Notes under the pieces: generated by a model
What the model saw: the letters and a program-made list of their open reading frames with translations, nothing else
The model's database searches: none
What the model was told of the DNA's origin: nothing
Shown: piece by piece, positions 53,416 through 61,261 of the stretch
How positions within the stretch are numbered: the stretch's first letter is position 1
Layout of the letters: each line of letters begins with the position of its first letter
Source: Desulforhopalus sp.
Lineage (GTDB): Bacteria > Desulfobacterota > Desulfobulbia > Desulfobulbales > Desulfocapsaceae
Reading direction: 5' to 3'
Length of the DNA: 64,000 nt
Assembly: GCA_030247675.1 (NCBI GenBank)
Contig: JAOTRX010000012.1
Coordinates: 62,001 to 126,000 of the forward strand
Translations under genes and position numbers: made by a program

Positions 53416-55367
53416 TGTACGAACAAGCCTCCCATGCCCTGCTCAACGAGATTCTCTACGAACTGAAAGATGAAATCGGTAAGTTTCGCCTTCGCCATTT
53501 TTACACCCGGCTAGGGGCGAATTTCTACGCCATTCACTCCCTGTTCCGGCTGTTGTATGGCGACCGGAGTGATTTCAAGCAACAGCTGGTCCATCTGGTT
53601 GAGACCCTCGCTCTGCGTTATATCGCGCGGCTGCCCCATCTGCGGAAATCCGATCTTGCCCGGGAAAGGAACTACAACTGGTTTCTCAGCCAGAAGTGGG
53701 TGGCCATGGCGCTTTATTGCGACCGGTTCGCCGACAACCTGCAGGGTCTGCCCGGCAAACTCCCCTATTTGCAGGAACTGGGAATCAATGTCATCCATAT
53801 TATGCCGATACTCGACTGCCCCCCGGAAAACAATGACGGAGGCTATGCGGTTCGTGATTTCAGACGAGTCGATCCCCGTTATGGAACCACCGCCGATATC
53901 GAGGCCTTGGCATGTTCCCTGCAGAAACGAGATATGCTGTTGGTCCTTGACGTGGTAGTCAACCATACCTCCGACCAGCATGAATGGGCGCAGCGAGCCC
54001 GCCGTGGAGAAAAAAAATACCAGGATTATTATTACCTATTCGATGATAGGCAGATGCCGGACAGTTACGAGAATAGTATGCCAGAGGTCTTTCCTATTAC
54101 CGCTCCCGGCAACTTTACCTGGAACGAGGAGATGGGCAAATGGGTGATGACGGTCTTCAACACCTATCAATGGGATCTCAACTATCGCAATCCGGCGGTA
54201 TTGATCGAGATGATTGATATAATCCTGTTCTGGGCCAACAAAGGGGCGGATATTCTGCGTCTCGACGCGGTCGCCTTTTTGTGGAAGAAATTGGGTAGTA
54301 CCTGTCAGAACGAACGAGAGGCCCACCTTCTGCTGCAGCTGATGAAAGATTGCTGCCAGGTGACAGCCCCGGGGGTGTTGTTTATCGCCGAGGCCATCGT
54401 CGCCCCGGCGGAAATCGCCAAGTATTTTGGGGAGGATGCGATTAACGCCAAGGAGTGCGAAATCGCCTACAACGCCACCCTCATGTCGCTCCTCTGGGAC
54501 GCGGTAGCCACCAAGAACAGCCTGTTGCTCAACCGCGGGGTGCGCAATTTGCCGGCCAAGCTGGAGAGGGCAACCTGGTTGAATTATGTCCGCTGCCATG
54601 ACGACATTGGTCTGGGTTTTGACGACAACGACGCCCGCAACTGTGGCTATGACCCTTTCCAGCACCGGCGCTTTCTCGTCGAGTATTTCACAGGACAATT
54701 TCCGGGGTCCCCGGCACGAGGATTGCCTTTCGGTGACAACCCTAAAACCGGCGATACTCGTATTTCTGGGGCACTCGCCTCGTTGGTCGGGTTGGAAACC
54801 GCCTTGGAGAATCAGGACGAGGAGGCGATCGATGCGGCGATAAAAACCATCCTATTGCTGCACTCAATGATCCTCGCCTTCGGCGGTGTTCCTTTGTTGT
54901 ATTATGGTGATGCCATCGGCACCTTGAACAGTCTTGAATACCTTGCTGATCCTTTCAAGGCCAACGACAATAGGTGGATCAATCGTTCGCGGTTTGATTG
55001 GCAAAAAGCCGAATGCCGCCATCAAAACGGGACGGTGGAGCAGAAAATATTCAGCGCGTTGAAAAAAATGATCGGGATACGGAAGGAAACGGCAGCATTT
55101 GCAGATTTTGACAATCGTCAACTCCTGGCAGTCGACAATCCTCACCTCTTCATTTTTGTTCGGACCGATCCTTTTCATAGCAGGAGCAAGGTTCTGGTGG
55201 TCGGCAATTTCAGCGACCAGCCCCAGCCCCTCAGACTTGAGGCTTTGGGTGCCGCCGGTTTGTTCCAACAGGGGCCGATGCGAGACCTTTACACCAATGA
55301 AAGAATCGCGATCGTGGATGATGTCCTCGTTATCCAGCCCTTGTCGTTTTTCTGGCTGACCGATTGA
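53415..55367 (+). CDS. amylosucrase (GH13)
   Basis: Transglucosylase that splits sucrose and builds alpha-1,4-glucan. 650 residues from ATG 53415 (one-base TGATG overlap with the phosphatase); an open stretch upstream lies inside that gene. GH13 motifs: VLDVVVNHTS, nucleophile in ADILRLDAVAFLWK, acid/base in FIAEA, and CHDDIGLGFDD. The first about 90 residues are the helical N-domain of amylosucrases. With the three genes before it this forms a sucrose synthesis and turnover set. Confidence 0.92.
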   Translation: MYEQASHALLNEILYELKDEIGKFRLRHFYTRLGANFYAIHSLFRLLYGDRSDFKQQLVHLVETLALRYIARLPHLRKSDLARERNYNWFLSQKWVAMALYCDRFADNLQGLPGKLPYLQELGINVIHIMPILDCPPENNDGGYAVRDFRRVDPRYGTTADIEALACSLQKRDMLLVLDVVVNHTSDQHEWAQRARRGEKKYQDYYYLFDDRQMPDSYENSMPEVFPITAPGNFTWNEEMGKWVMTVFNTYQWDLNYRNPAVLIEMIDIILFWANKGADILRLDAVAFLWKKLGSTCQNEREAHLLLQLMKDCCQVTAPGVLFIAEAIVAPAEIAKYFGEDAINAKECEIAYNATLMSLLWDAVATKNSLLLNRGVRNLPAKLERATWLNYVRCHDDIGLGFDDNDARNCGYDPFQHRRFLVEYFTGQFPGSPARGLPFGDNPKTGDTRISGALASLVGLETALENQDEEAIDAAIKTILLLHSMILAFGGVPLLYYGDAIGTLNSLEYLADPFKANDNRWINRSRFDWQKAECRHQNGTVEQKIFSALKKMIGIRKETAAFADFDNRQLLAVDNPHLFIFVRTDPFHSRSKVLVVGNFSDQPQPLRLEALGAAGLFQQGPMRDLYTNERIAIVDDVLVIQPLSFFWLTD

Positions 55368-55372
55368 CTATG

Positions 55373-55690
55373 TCAGGATAATTGTCCTTTAGTAGATATC
55401 GGCTGGGTGAGCAGTCTTTGCTTGCGCTCTGAGGTGTAGCACCACCATGGTTGGGGCGCCTCGCCATTCATGAACCGGGTAATGGAAATAAAGGTGTCGA
55501 GAAGGCAGGGGTCGTGGACGGTTTTTGTCAGCTGACAAAGCCGTTGATACATCTCATAGGGGCACATGCCGGTGAGCTGGGCCGGCTGGGTTATGCCCAA
55601 GAGTTCGAGGTCTGCTGCAATGGACTTGCCGATATTGGGAAGATCGGTTAGCTGGGCGAGGTGCTGGCGGTTGACTTTTGCCGGGTTCAT
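55373..55690 (-). CDS. Cdd1-family helix-hairpin-helix protein
   Basis: 105 residues, probably DNA-binding through a helix-hairpin-helix at the N-terminus (LPNIGKSIAADLELLGITQP). Other family features are GMCPYEMYQRLC and DTFISITRFMNG near PWWCY. Matches the Cdd1/pathogenicity-locus family; biochemical function is not known. AGGAAAA precedes the ATG. Convergent with amylosucrase, 5 nt apart. Confidence 0.85.
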   Translation of the reverse strand: MNPAKVNRQHLAQLTDLPNIGKSIAADLELLGITQPAQLTGMCPYEMYQRLCQLTKTVHDPCLLDTFISITRFMNGEAPQPWWCYTSERKQRLLTQPISTKGQLS

Positions 55691-55765
55691 GCTGGTTTTT
55701 TCCTGGGAATCATAGGTGTATCCGCTGCCGGTGCCTGCAGATTTTCGGCTGTGTCTTTCCGCCTT

Positions 55766-55793
55766 AGTACCTTACTCCAAGTACCTTACTCCA
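55766..55793. repeat. 14-bp tandem duplication
   Basis: AGTACCTTACTCCA occurs twice in direct tandem, within the intergenic region upstream of the Cdd1-like gene. No unit spacing like CRISPR is present. Confidence 0.8.
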
Positions 55794-55833
55794 AGAAAGC
55801 TACTCTAAAAAACAAGAAAAAGGGGTTGGTAAA

Positions 55834-55947
55834 ACCTTGGTAATCGAGGTACCACCAAGGTACTTATACCCCTCAAGGGGGTACTGAAAAGAGTCCCCTC
55901 TGCAGTGGGAGGGGATTATAACACTTGGGTTGCGGGCGTTAGCCCGC
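55834..55947. other. cluster of four hairpins
   Basis: Perfect stems at 55834-55861 (ACCTTGGT / ACCAAGGT), 55867-55883 (TACCCC / GGGGTA), 55894-55915 (TCCCCTC / GAGGGGA) and 55932-55947 (GCGGGC / GCCCGC). The last is immediately past the stop of the tRNA-binding-domain gene and could end its transcript. None has a long T run. Confidence 0.6.
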
Positions 55948-55948
55948 C

Positions 55949-56308
55949 TTAAAATAATTTCCCGCCGATCTTGCCATCGGCAAGGGGAACAATAAACGTC
56001 GCCTCGCCGCTATCGGCCTTAGGATATTGAACGCCAAGAATCAAAACTTCGGACATGCAATTGCCGATTTTTCGTGGTTCAAAATTCAAAACTCCCAGCA
56101 CCTTTTTGCCCTTTATTTCCTCAACGCTGTGTTGGGTAAACCGTCCAACACTTACCCGTTTGCCGTATTTGCCGAAATCGACAGTCAACTTGTATGCCGG
56201 TTTTGGTGCTGAAAGCTCTATCTGTACATCGATCACTTGCCCAAGACGGATCTCTAATCTGTCAAAAGATTCTTCTTTGGAAACAAGAGGTTTTATGTCA
56301 TTGCTCAT
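55949..56308 (-). CDS. CsaA-like tRNA-binding-domain protein
   Basis: 119 residues from the ATG at 56306-56308 with AAGGAG upstream. An OB-fold EMAP-II/CsaA-type domain: FDRLEIRLGQVIDVQIEL, AYKLTVDFGKYGKRVSVG, VLGVLNFEPRKIGNCMSEV. CsaA proteins bind tRNA-like RNA and have been called secretion chaperones. It stands alone, between a hairpin cluster and the SMR gene. Confidence 0.87.
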   Translation of the reverse strand: MSNDIKPLVSKEESFDRLEIRLGQVIDVQIELSAPKPAYKLTVDFGKYGKRVSVGRFTQHSVEEIKGKKVLGVLNFEPRKIGNCMSEVLILGVQYPKADSGEATFIVPLADGKIGGKLF

Positions 56309-56435
56309 CAATAACTCCTTTGGCGATACTCAAGGTGTTACGGCCATAATATTGCAAAGGCGCTTCGGTAAAGTGCAGCCAAGATCAAAACAAGCCTCCC
56401 TCATAACAGCCGTGATTTCTGCGAAGAGTAAAGTA

Positions 56436-56753
56436 TCAATTGGTCAGTTTCAAGCCGACAATACCGATGACGACCAAAAAGGCCGAAAGAAATCTCAAAA
56501 AACTGACGGGATCCTTAAAAAGGAGGATACCCAAGGAAAATGCTCCAACAGCGCCGATACCGGTCCAGATCGCATAGGCAGTTCCTAAGGGAATTTCTCT
56601 TTGGGCGAGCCACAGCAAATAGCCACTGATTGCCATCGACAGGACGGAAAATATAAGCCACGGGATGCGATAGTTCGTTACTTGTGAAAGCTTGAAGCCC
56701 AAAGGCCATCCGATCTCAAAAATGCCTGCTGCCAAAAGATATACCCAGGCCAT
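56436..56753 (-). CDS. sugE: SMR-family efflux protein (SugE/Gdx-like)
   Basis: Four-helix inner-membrane exporter of 105 residues. The first helix carries GIFEIGWPLGFKLS with the essential glutamate, and the third TAYAIWTGIGAVG. The GWPLGFK segment and WLAQREIPLGTAYAIW are typical of the SugE/Gdx subgroup, known to export guanidinium. GGAGACAACGC precedes the ATG. I looked for a guanidine riboswitch upstream and did not see one. Confidence 0.87.
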   Translation of the reverse strand: MAWVYLLAAGIFEIGWPLGFKLSQVTNYRIPWLIFSVLSMAISGYLLWLAQREIPLGTAYAIWTGIGAVGAFSLGILLFKDPVSFLRFLSAFLVVIGIVGLKLTN

Positions 56754-56897
56754 GCGTTGTCTCCATCATTTTAATAATAATTTCCGACTCCCGAAGTGCT
56801 CAGGGCGGTGCGCAGCGGGCAAAGGAAGGCTGCGAGGCATCGCTTTTTTAAAAAACTCACACACGTGCAGAGGTCGTTGATTGTGAGTAGATGTAAT

Positions 56898-56936
56898 AAA
56901 AAAAGGGCAATGCCTTCAACCATAAAAGCATTGCCC
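56898..56936 (-). terminator. Rho-independent terminator of PEP-CTERM gene
   Basis: Perfect 9-bp repeat GGGCAATGC / GCATTGCCC (56905-56936), followed on the minus strand by seven T (56898-56904). It lies 30 nt past the PEP-CTERM stop. Confidence 0.88.
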
Positions 56937-56965
56937 ACAAAAATCAGAATGTGATGATCGTACTA

Positions 56966-57865
56966 CTAATCCTTTCGTCTTGCCCTCTGCAGTCCGGCGA
57001 GGCCAATAAGACCGGCGCCCAAGAGGAGGATGGTCGATGGTTCGGGGACAGGGTCGGATACGGCGGCAAGGATGGCATCGTTGGCGCACCACGGCGTATA
57101 GCCGATGGTAAACCCATCATCATATTTGAGTCCATGGGTTTTCAGTGTGGAGAAATCATAGGTGATTGTGTATGCCCACAGCTTATTGCTGCCCGAACCT
57201 GACAGGTAGGTACTGGCGAAGTATCCCTGGAAACTTGCATCCATGAGCGAAAGATAATCCGAGTCGATGCCGTCCGGGTGGAACTTTCTGCCGGAGGAAT
57301 CTTTGGAGACCATTGTATATCCATAGTCCCCGGCGATGAGTTTTCCTTTTGAGTCATATTTGGGAAGGGTCGGTAGAAATTCATCATCTACGGCATACAG
57401 ACCTTTGCCGGGAATATCTCCGACGATATCAGTCTTTGCGCCCCGTACGATACCATCAGTTTCCGAGGAAATGGTGTTGGTATGTACGAAGTAGTCCCAT
57501 GTTTGATCCCAATTGGTCTTGGTGACATCGGTATAGTTGGTATTAATGAAAAGACTGTCCCAGCGGATAATTACATCTTGTTCGGCAAGTGCGGACTTGC
57601 CCTTGGTAGGAGCAATATTGAGCACGATTTTTTGCAGCAGATGAGCATTGCTGTCATAGGTGACATCCATGCTGTTGATGGTAGGATTGCCAATTACATC
57701 CCCCTGCGATGCGTTGACACTATTGTAATAACCGGGCCACTCCTTCACCATGCCGGGTATATTATAAACATCGTCAAAACGCACCGTCTGGCTCTCTGCG
57801 TTTTGAGTCGAGGCGAGCATGGTGGTAATAATAAATCCTACTATTTTAATTGGTTTTGTGTGCAT
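56966..57865 (-). CDS. PEP-CTERM sorting-signal exported protein
   Basis: 299 residues. Signal peptide (about 1-25), then a long Thr/Ser/Asp-rich body without cysteine pairs (segments DVIIRWDSLFINTNYTD and DSDYLSLMDASFQGYF), and a C-terminal sorting tripartite signal from about residue 273: VPEPSTILLLGAG, a hydrophobic helix, and RARRKD. Exosortase would cut at PEP and place it on the surface or in a matrix. GGAAAG precedes the ATG. The promoter looks sigma-54 dependent. Confidence 0.9.
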   Translation of the reverse strand: MHTKPIKIVGFIITTMLASTQNAESQTVRFDDVYNIPGMVKEWPGYYNSVNASQGDVIGNPTINSMDVTYDSNAHLLQKIVLNIAPTKGKSALAEQDVIIRWDSLFINTNYTDVTKTNWDQTWDYFVHTNTISSETDGIVRGAKTDIVGDIPGKGLYAVDDEFLPTLPKYDSKGKLIAGDYGYTMVSKDSSGRKFHPDGIDSDYLSLMDASFQGYFASTYLSGSGSNKLWAYTITYDFSTLKTHGLKYDDGFTIGYTPWCANDAILAAVSDPVPEPSTILLLGAGLIGLAGLQRARRKD

Positions 57866-57944
57866 GTATCTTTCCAGAAAAAATTGAAAAACCTCATCCT
57901 ATGCAGTTATGCAAGTACCGGACACGTAATCTTTGCGCAGAATT

Positions 57945-57960
57945 TGCAGATTGTATGCCA
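57945..57960 (-). promoter_or_regulatory. sigma-54 type -24/-12 promoter
   Basis: On the minus strand TGGCATACAATCTGCA fits the TGGCAC-N5-TTGC pattern: GG and GC spaced by exactly 10 nt. Transcription would start near 57933, 68 nt before the PEP-CTERM start codon. PEP-CTERM genes are often RpoN-controlled in other bacteria. Confidence 0.6.
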
Positions 57961-58071
57961 GATATCAAATGATGACTGTCAAAGTATAATTATCTTGTGT
58001 TTTCTAGCCCTTTGATGAAAACCAGTGAGGGTAACTGCAAAATGTGTGGGAATTTTTTGCGGTTGGGGGAT

Positions 58072-58083
58072 TTTTGCGCAAAA
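58072..58083. promoter_or_regulatory. palindrome TTTTGCGCAAAA
   Basis: Perfect 12-bp palindrome about 120 nt upstream of the sigma-54-type element, a typical distance for an enhancer-binding activator. TTTGCGCA occurs again at 57932-57939, near the inferred start. Confidence 0.4.
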
Positions 58084-58356
58084 GAGGTTCTGTCGAAAAA
58101 GTAGAAAAGATTCTTCGGGAAGGTGATTGAAGGGTGGCTTTGTCAATTACAAAAATGTATTTAGACCTGTAGGTGGTCCGAAGAGAGGCCGAAGGAGGCA
58201 GTCTGAGAGGTGTACTCACGTAAACCGGGGAAGGTGTTCTATCAGCTCGTTATCGCGGCATTTGGGCATACTCATCTCTCAGCCCAGGTTTTCAAGCGTT
58301 TAAGCGGCGTAGCGCTCGGGTTCGGAGGTGAGCTTGCCTCGAGCATCTTTCGCTAA

Positions 58357-58494
58357 CTATTCATCGGGATTGGCTTTTAGGCAACGGCGCAGGGGTAGCC
58401 ATGTGGCCAACTCGTATCTGTCCCTGCCGTCCTGGTCAACTAGAACCCTTTCCACCATCGGCGACACCAAGTTCTTTAGATACGGCACCGCCTG
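58357..58494 (-). pseudogene. coding-like remnant, C-terminal fragment
   Basis: In the minus-strand frame, a run of 45 sense codons ends in TAG at 58357-58359 and reads like the tail of a protein (MVERVLVDQDGRDRYELATW, then LPLRRCLKANPDE). No start or upstream domain is found; the frame is closed by a stop about 12 codons upstream (58530 region). It might be the remains of a transposase or another mobile gene, but I cannot name it. Confidence 0.3.
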
Positions 58495-58495
58495 G

Positions 58496-58921
58496 TTAGT
58501 TGTTAACTTTCCTTGTTTCGACGTGTTTTAGCCCGGCAATATATCCATCGGCCCTTTCTTGTGCGAGGTTGCTTTCTGATTCAGTAGAGCCTGTTTGTGC
58601 ACAATATGGAGAAAGATAGTCTGTTTTTCCTGGAAGATTTGCAGCTAAAGGGACAAGCCATTTCGGGTCAGAAAAGTCGTTGAATAACATTTCTAATGAG
58701 AAGCCCTCCGGCTTACTTGTAATCCGTTCAAGTGTTGCTCCGGAAGCATCGCACTTGATTTTATACAACTCAAACAATGTTACAACACCTTCAAAACTAC
58801 GATTGAAACTCTCTCTGTCACGCCATAATCCATCTGAACTTTGGAAGGTGACGCTGGTTCCAGCTGTAATAGCTAAAAACATCATCAATAGAGTGTAAAG
58901 AAAGGAGAAAAGTAAAGACAT
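58496..58921 (-). CDS. hypothetical protein with N-terminal hydrophobic segment
   Basis: 141 residues; the first 22 are hydrophobic (LLFSFLYTLLMMFLAITAGT), as in a signal or single anchor, and the rest is polar with two cysteines about 55 residues apart (IKCDASG and SPYCAQTG) that could pair. No family recognised. Lower GC and different codon use than nearby genes. A 9-bp direct repeat GTTTAAGCG at 58298-58306 and 58958-58966 encloses it. No ribosome site is clear. Confidence 0.55.
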   Translation of the reverse strand: MSLLFSFLYTLLMMFLAITAGTSVTFQSSDGLWRDRESFNRSFEGVVTLFELYKIKCDASGATLERITSKPEGFSLEMLFNDFSDPKWLVPLAANLPGKTDYLSPYCAQTGSTESESNLAQERADGYIAGLKHVETRKVNN

Positions 58922-59591
58922 AATGACAATCCAATGTTCAGTAGAAGGTTGCGTTCAGTTTAAGCGTTGCCCTGCAACCCTCTGAAATCTTTGTGTTGTT
59001 TACCTTGGTGGAGCTTTTTTATAGGTAATTTCCCCGGAAGTTTCAGAAATGCAAGTCTCAGAAATTCAGGATTTCGTTTAACATCCACTGTTTTGGCCAA
59101 TAATATTATACCAATATTTCGTACTTGTTTCTAATCTCGAATCATTGTTCCAGCATTTGATTTGCTGAGGAGGTAACTCTTTAAAATTTTAGAGATAGCG
59201 TGATTGCGGCAGCAGAGTAAATGCGGTAAAGCAATGTACCACCGGATTCGGTCGGCCATAGCTTGTACCGCAGTTTTGTGGTCAAGTTGCCGGAAGATAT
59301 GATAAAGATTCGTATGATTCAGGGAATTCCTAGACATTCCGGCGTGAAGATCGGGGTAATATGTCCATGTCATACCACAAGGGTATGTGTTTCGTTTGAA
59401 CGGGCAAGCAGCTCAATTCAGCTGAGACACCGGATATTTCAGGGCTGGAAAACCTGCCGGATCAGCTTGATGTGCTGTACCGATCTGCGGACACAAAATC
59501 GTTCTGCTATCTGTCAAGGACTGGCAAGGTTCGGCTTTGCCAATGATCTTTAACCACATATTTCAGGAGCGGGCCTTGCACCGTACCTTCA
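58922..59591. other. 670-nt region without supported genes
   Basis: AT-rich and variable; no complete gene supported on either strand. Repeat copy C lies at 59371-59425. AGGAGC at 59565-59570 may be the ribosome site of the next gene. Short open frames exist but none has a convincing start or composition. Confidence 0.5.
59371..59425 (+). repeat. dispersed structured repeat, diverged copy C
   Basis: About 44 of 56 positions match copy A. In this copy the first hairpin is a perfect CATACC / GGTATG. Same orientation, 166 nt before the pseudouridine synthase. Confidence 0.65.
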
Positions 59592-60563
59592 TTGCGCTAC
59601 CAACTGACATGTACTAAGGACGACGGCGAGGGGCGGCTTGACCGCTATCTCCACGGCAAGATCGGGGACCTTAGCCGGGGAGCCCTGCGCAAGATCATTG
59701 AACTGGGCGGGGTACATCTGGCAGGGCGGCGCTGCCATAAGTGCGGTGCTACCGTAGCGGTGGGCGCCAGGGTCGAGGTCTATCTGGATGGCGGCCCGCT
59801 CGACCCGTTCCGTCTGAGCGAAGGGAATTTCCTCTTTGTCGACAGGTATCTCGCAGTCATCAATAAACCAGCTGGGGTCGAGACCCAATCGACCCCGGCC
59901 CGCTATCGCGGTACCCTCTATGAAGCCTTGTTAGTCAGGCTTCGGCAGGATATGGGCTTGGGGCGGGACCCGGAGATCGGTATGCCCCAGCGGCTCGACC
60001 GTGATACAAGCGGGATCATTGTCTTTTCCATCCACCCCTCGGCGCACAAGGAATTAACCCGGCAGATAAGCGAGCGGCTGGCCCGAAAAGAGTATCTGGC
60101 CATAATTTCCGGTTGTCCGCAAGAAGAGCGGGGGCGATTCCACTCCTTTCTGAGGCGTGACCGGAATACCGGCCGGGTGCAATCCTGCGGGCAGGGCGGG
60201 CAGGAGGCGATTACCGATTACACGGTGCTGGCGGGTGGCGACGGCCTGAGCCTGGTGCATGTACTGCTGCATACTGGCCGCACCCACCAGATCCGCGCCC
60301 ATTTCGCCGAGGCCGGGCACCCCCTGGCCGGAGACCGTCCCTACGGCGGCCCGGTTGAGCTTGGCGGCCGGGTCTTTCCCCGCCAATGCCTGCATTCATG
60401 GCGGCTCTCCCTGGTTCACCCTCATTCCGGCAAGCAGATGTCCTGGACGGCGCCGCTGCCCGAAGACATGACCTTTCTCGGTGCACCTGATCCGGCAAGG
60501 ATCCCGAGTGAAATCGACAGCGAGCGGATCATCCTTGCCGGAAAAGGTTATAGCGATTCATGA
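59592..60563 (+). CDS. RluA-family rRNA/tRNA pseudouridine synthase
   Basis: Cytoplasmic pseudouridine synthase of 323 residues. N-terminal S4 domain (about 14-65, GRLDRYLHGKIGDLSRGALR) and the catalytic domain with the active Asp in MPQRLDRDTSGIIVF, plus LHTGRTHQIRAHFA. The start is uncertain: the frame opens at TTG 59592, with AGGAGC 21 nt upstream, and no ATG is in frame nearby. The target site cannot be read. Confidence 0.9.
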   Translation: MRYQLTCTKDDGEGRLDRYLHGKIGDLSRGALRKIIELGGVHLAGRRCHKCGATVAVGARVEVYLDGGPLDPFRLSEGNFLFVDRYLAVINKPAGVETQSTPARYRGTLYEALLVRLRQDMGLGRDPEIGMPQRLDRDTSGIIVFSIHPSAHKELTRQISERLARKEYLAIISGCPQEERGRFHSFLRRDRNTGRVQSCGQGGQEAITDYTVLAGGDGLSLVHVLLHTGRTHQIRAHFAEAGHPLAGDRPYGGPVELGGRVFPRQCLHSWRLSLVHPHSGKQMSWTAPLPEDMTFLGAPDPARIPSEIDSERIILAGKGYSDS

Positions 60564-60700
60564 TGATCGTTTTTTGCAGTTATCTCAAGCATTGTATGAT
60601 GTTACTCTGATTCTAATTATTTCTTAGCCTTGAATTTTGAAGGTATTGGGGTTTAATAAGTGGGTCCGTATCTTTCAACTCCAAAAACTTGGGAATCGTC

Positions 60701-61237
60701 ATGAACAAAAGAGCCCAAACGCTCATCTCGGCACTGGAACTTTCTCCGCATCCGGAGGGAGGATATTATAAAGAGGTATACCGGTCGGCAGTCACGGTCC
60801 ATTCGCCCCTTGCCGGAGAAGGCCGCAATGCCGTGACCGATATCTATTTCCTGCTACTGGCTGGGCAGGTGAGCCGGTTTCATCGTGTGCTGCACGATGA
60901 GATTTGGCACTTCTACGAGGGTGCCCCCTTGATCTTGATTGATATTGCCGCGGTGGATCTGCAGTTGCGTGAGGTGGGCCTTGGCGGGGGCGGCATGCCG
61001 GACGATCGCGCTAAGTTGAGCAGCTCGGCTGCTGGTACGCAAGGTAGGCCAATGCAATTTAAGCATTGTGTCCAGGGCGGTAACTGGCAGGCGGCGTACA
61101 GTACCGGCGAATATTCCCTGGTCGGCTGTACGGTGGCCCCCGGGTTTGCCTTTAGTGACTTCACCTTCTTGGCCGACGACATAGCGTTGCAGGAAGCAAT
61201 TATAACAAAATATCCGGATGTTAAGCGTCTCCTCTAG
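60701..61237 (+). CDS. DUF985 cupin-family protein
   Basis: 178 residues from ATG 60701 (a TTG 12 nt upstream is weaker). Single cupin barrel of the DUF985 (Cupin_5) family: LSPHPEGGYYKEVYRS, ITDIYFLLLAGQ-like VTDIYFLLLAGQVSRFH and DEIWHFYEGAPL, with EYSLVGCTVAPGFAFSDF. Enzymatic role unknown. Follows the pseudouridine synthase and precedes the yhaO gene by 24 nt. Confidence 0.88.
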   Translation: MNKRAQTLISALELSPHPEGGYYKEVYRSAVTVHSPLAGEGRNAVTDIYFLLLAGQVSRFHRVLHDEIWHFYEGAPLILIDIAAVDLQLREVGLGGGGMPDDRAKLSSSAAGTQGRPMQFKHCVQGGNWQAAYSTGEYSLVGCTVAPGFAFSDFTFLADDIALQEAIITKYPDVKRLL

Positions 61238-61261
61238 GCTAAGCAGCTGTTCTGGTACGAT

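Larger units (their letters stand above)
57866..58495. other. 630-nt gene-poor region upstream of PEP-CTERM gene
   Basis: Holds the sigma-54-type element (57945-57960) and a palindrome (58072-58083). Beyond about 58100 the sequence has no complete gene; a short coding-like piece is at 58357-58494. The GC content is uneven. I see no IS ends or tRNA here. Confidence 0.5.

Noticed and set aside
56754..56897. Guanidine riboswitch upstream of the SMR gene
   Set aside because: No paired ACGR loops or ykkC core were found in the minus-strand sequence.
58280..58970. Integron cassette with attC sites around the 141-residue hypothetical gene
   Set aside because: No RYYYAAC / GTTRRRY pairs in the right arrangement; only a 9-bp direct repeat is seen.
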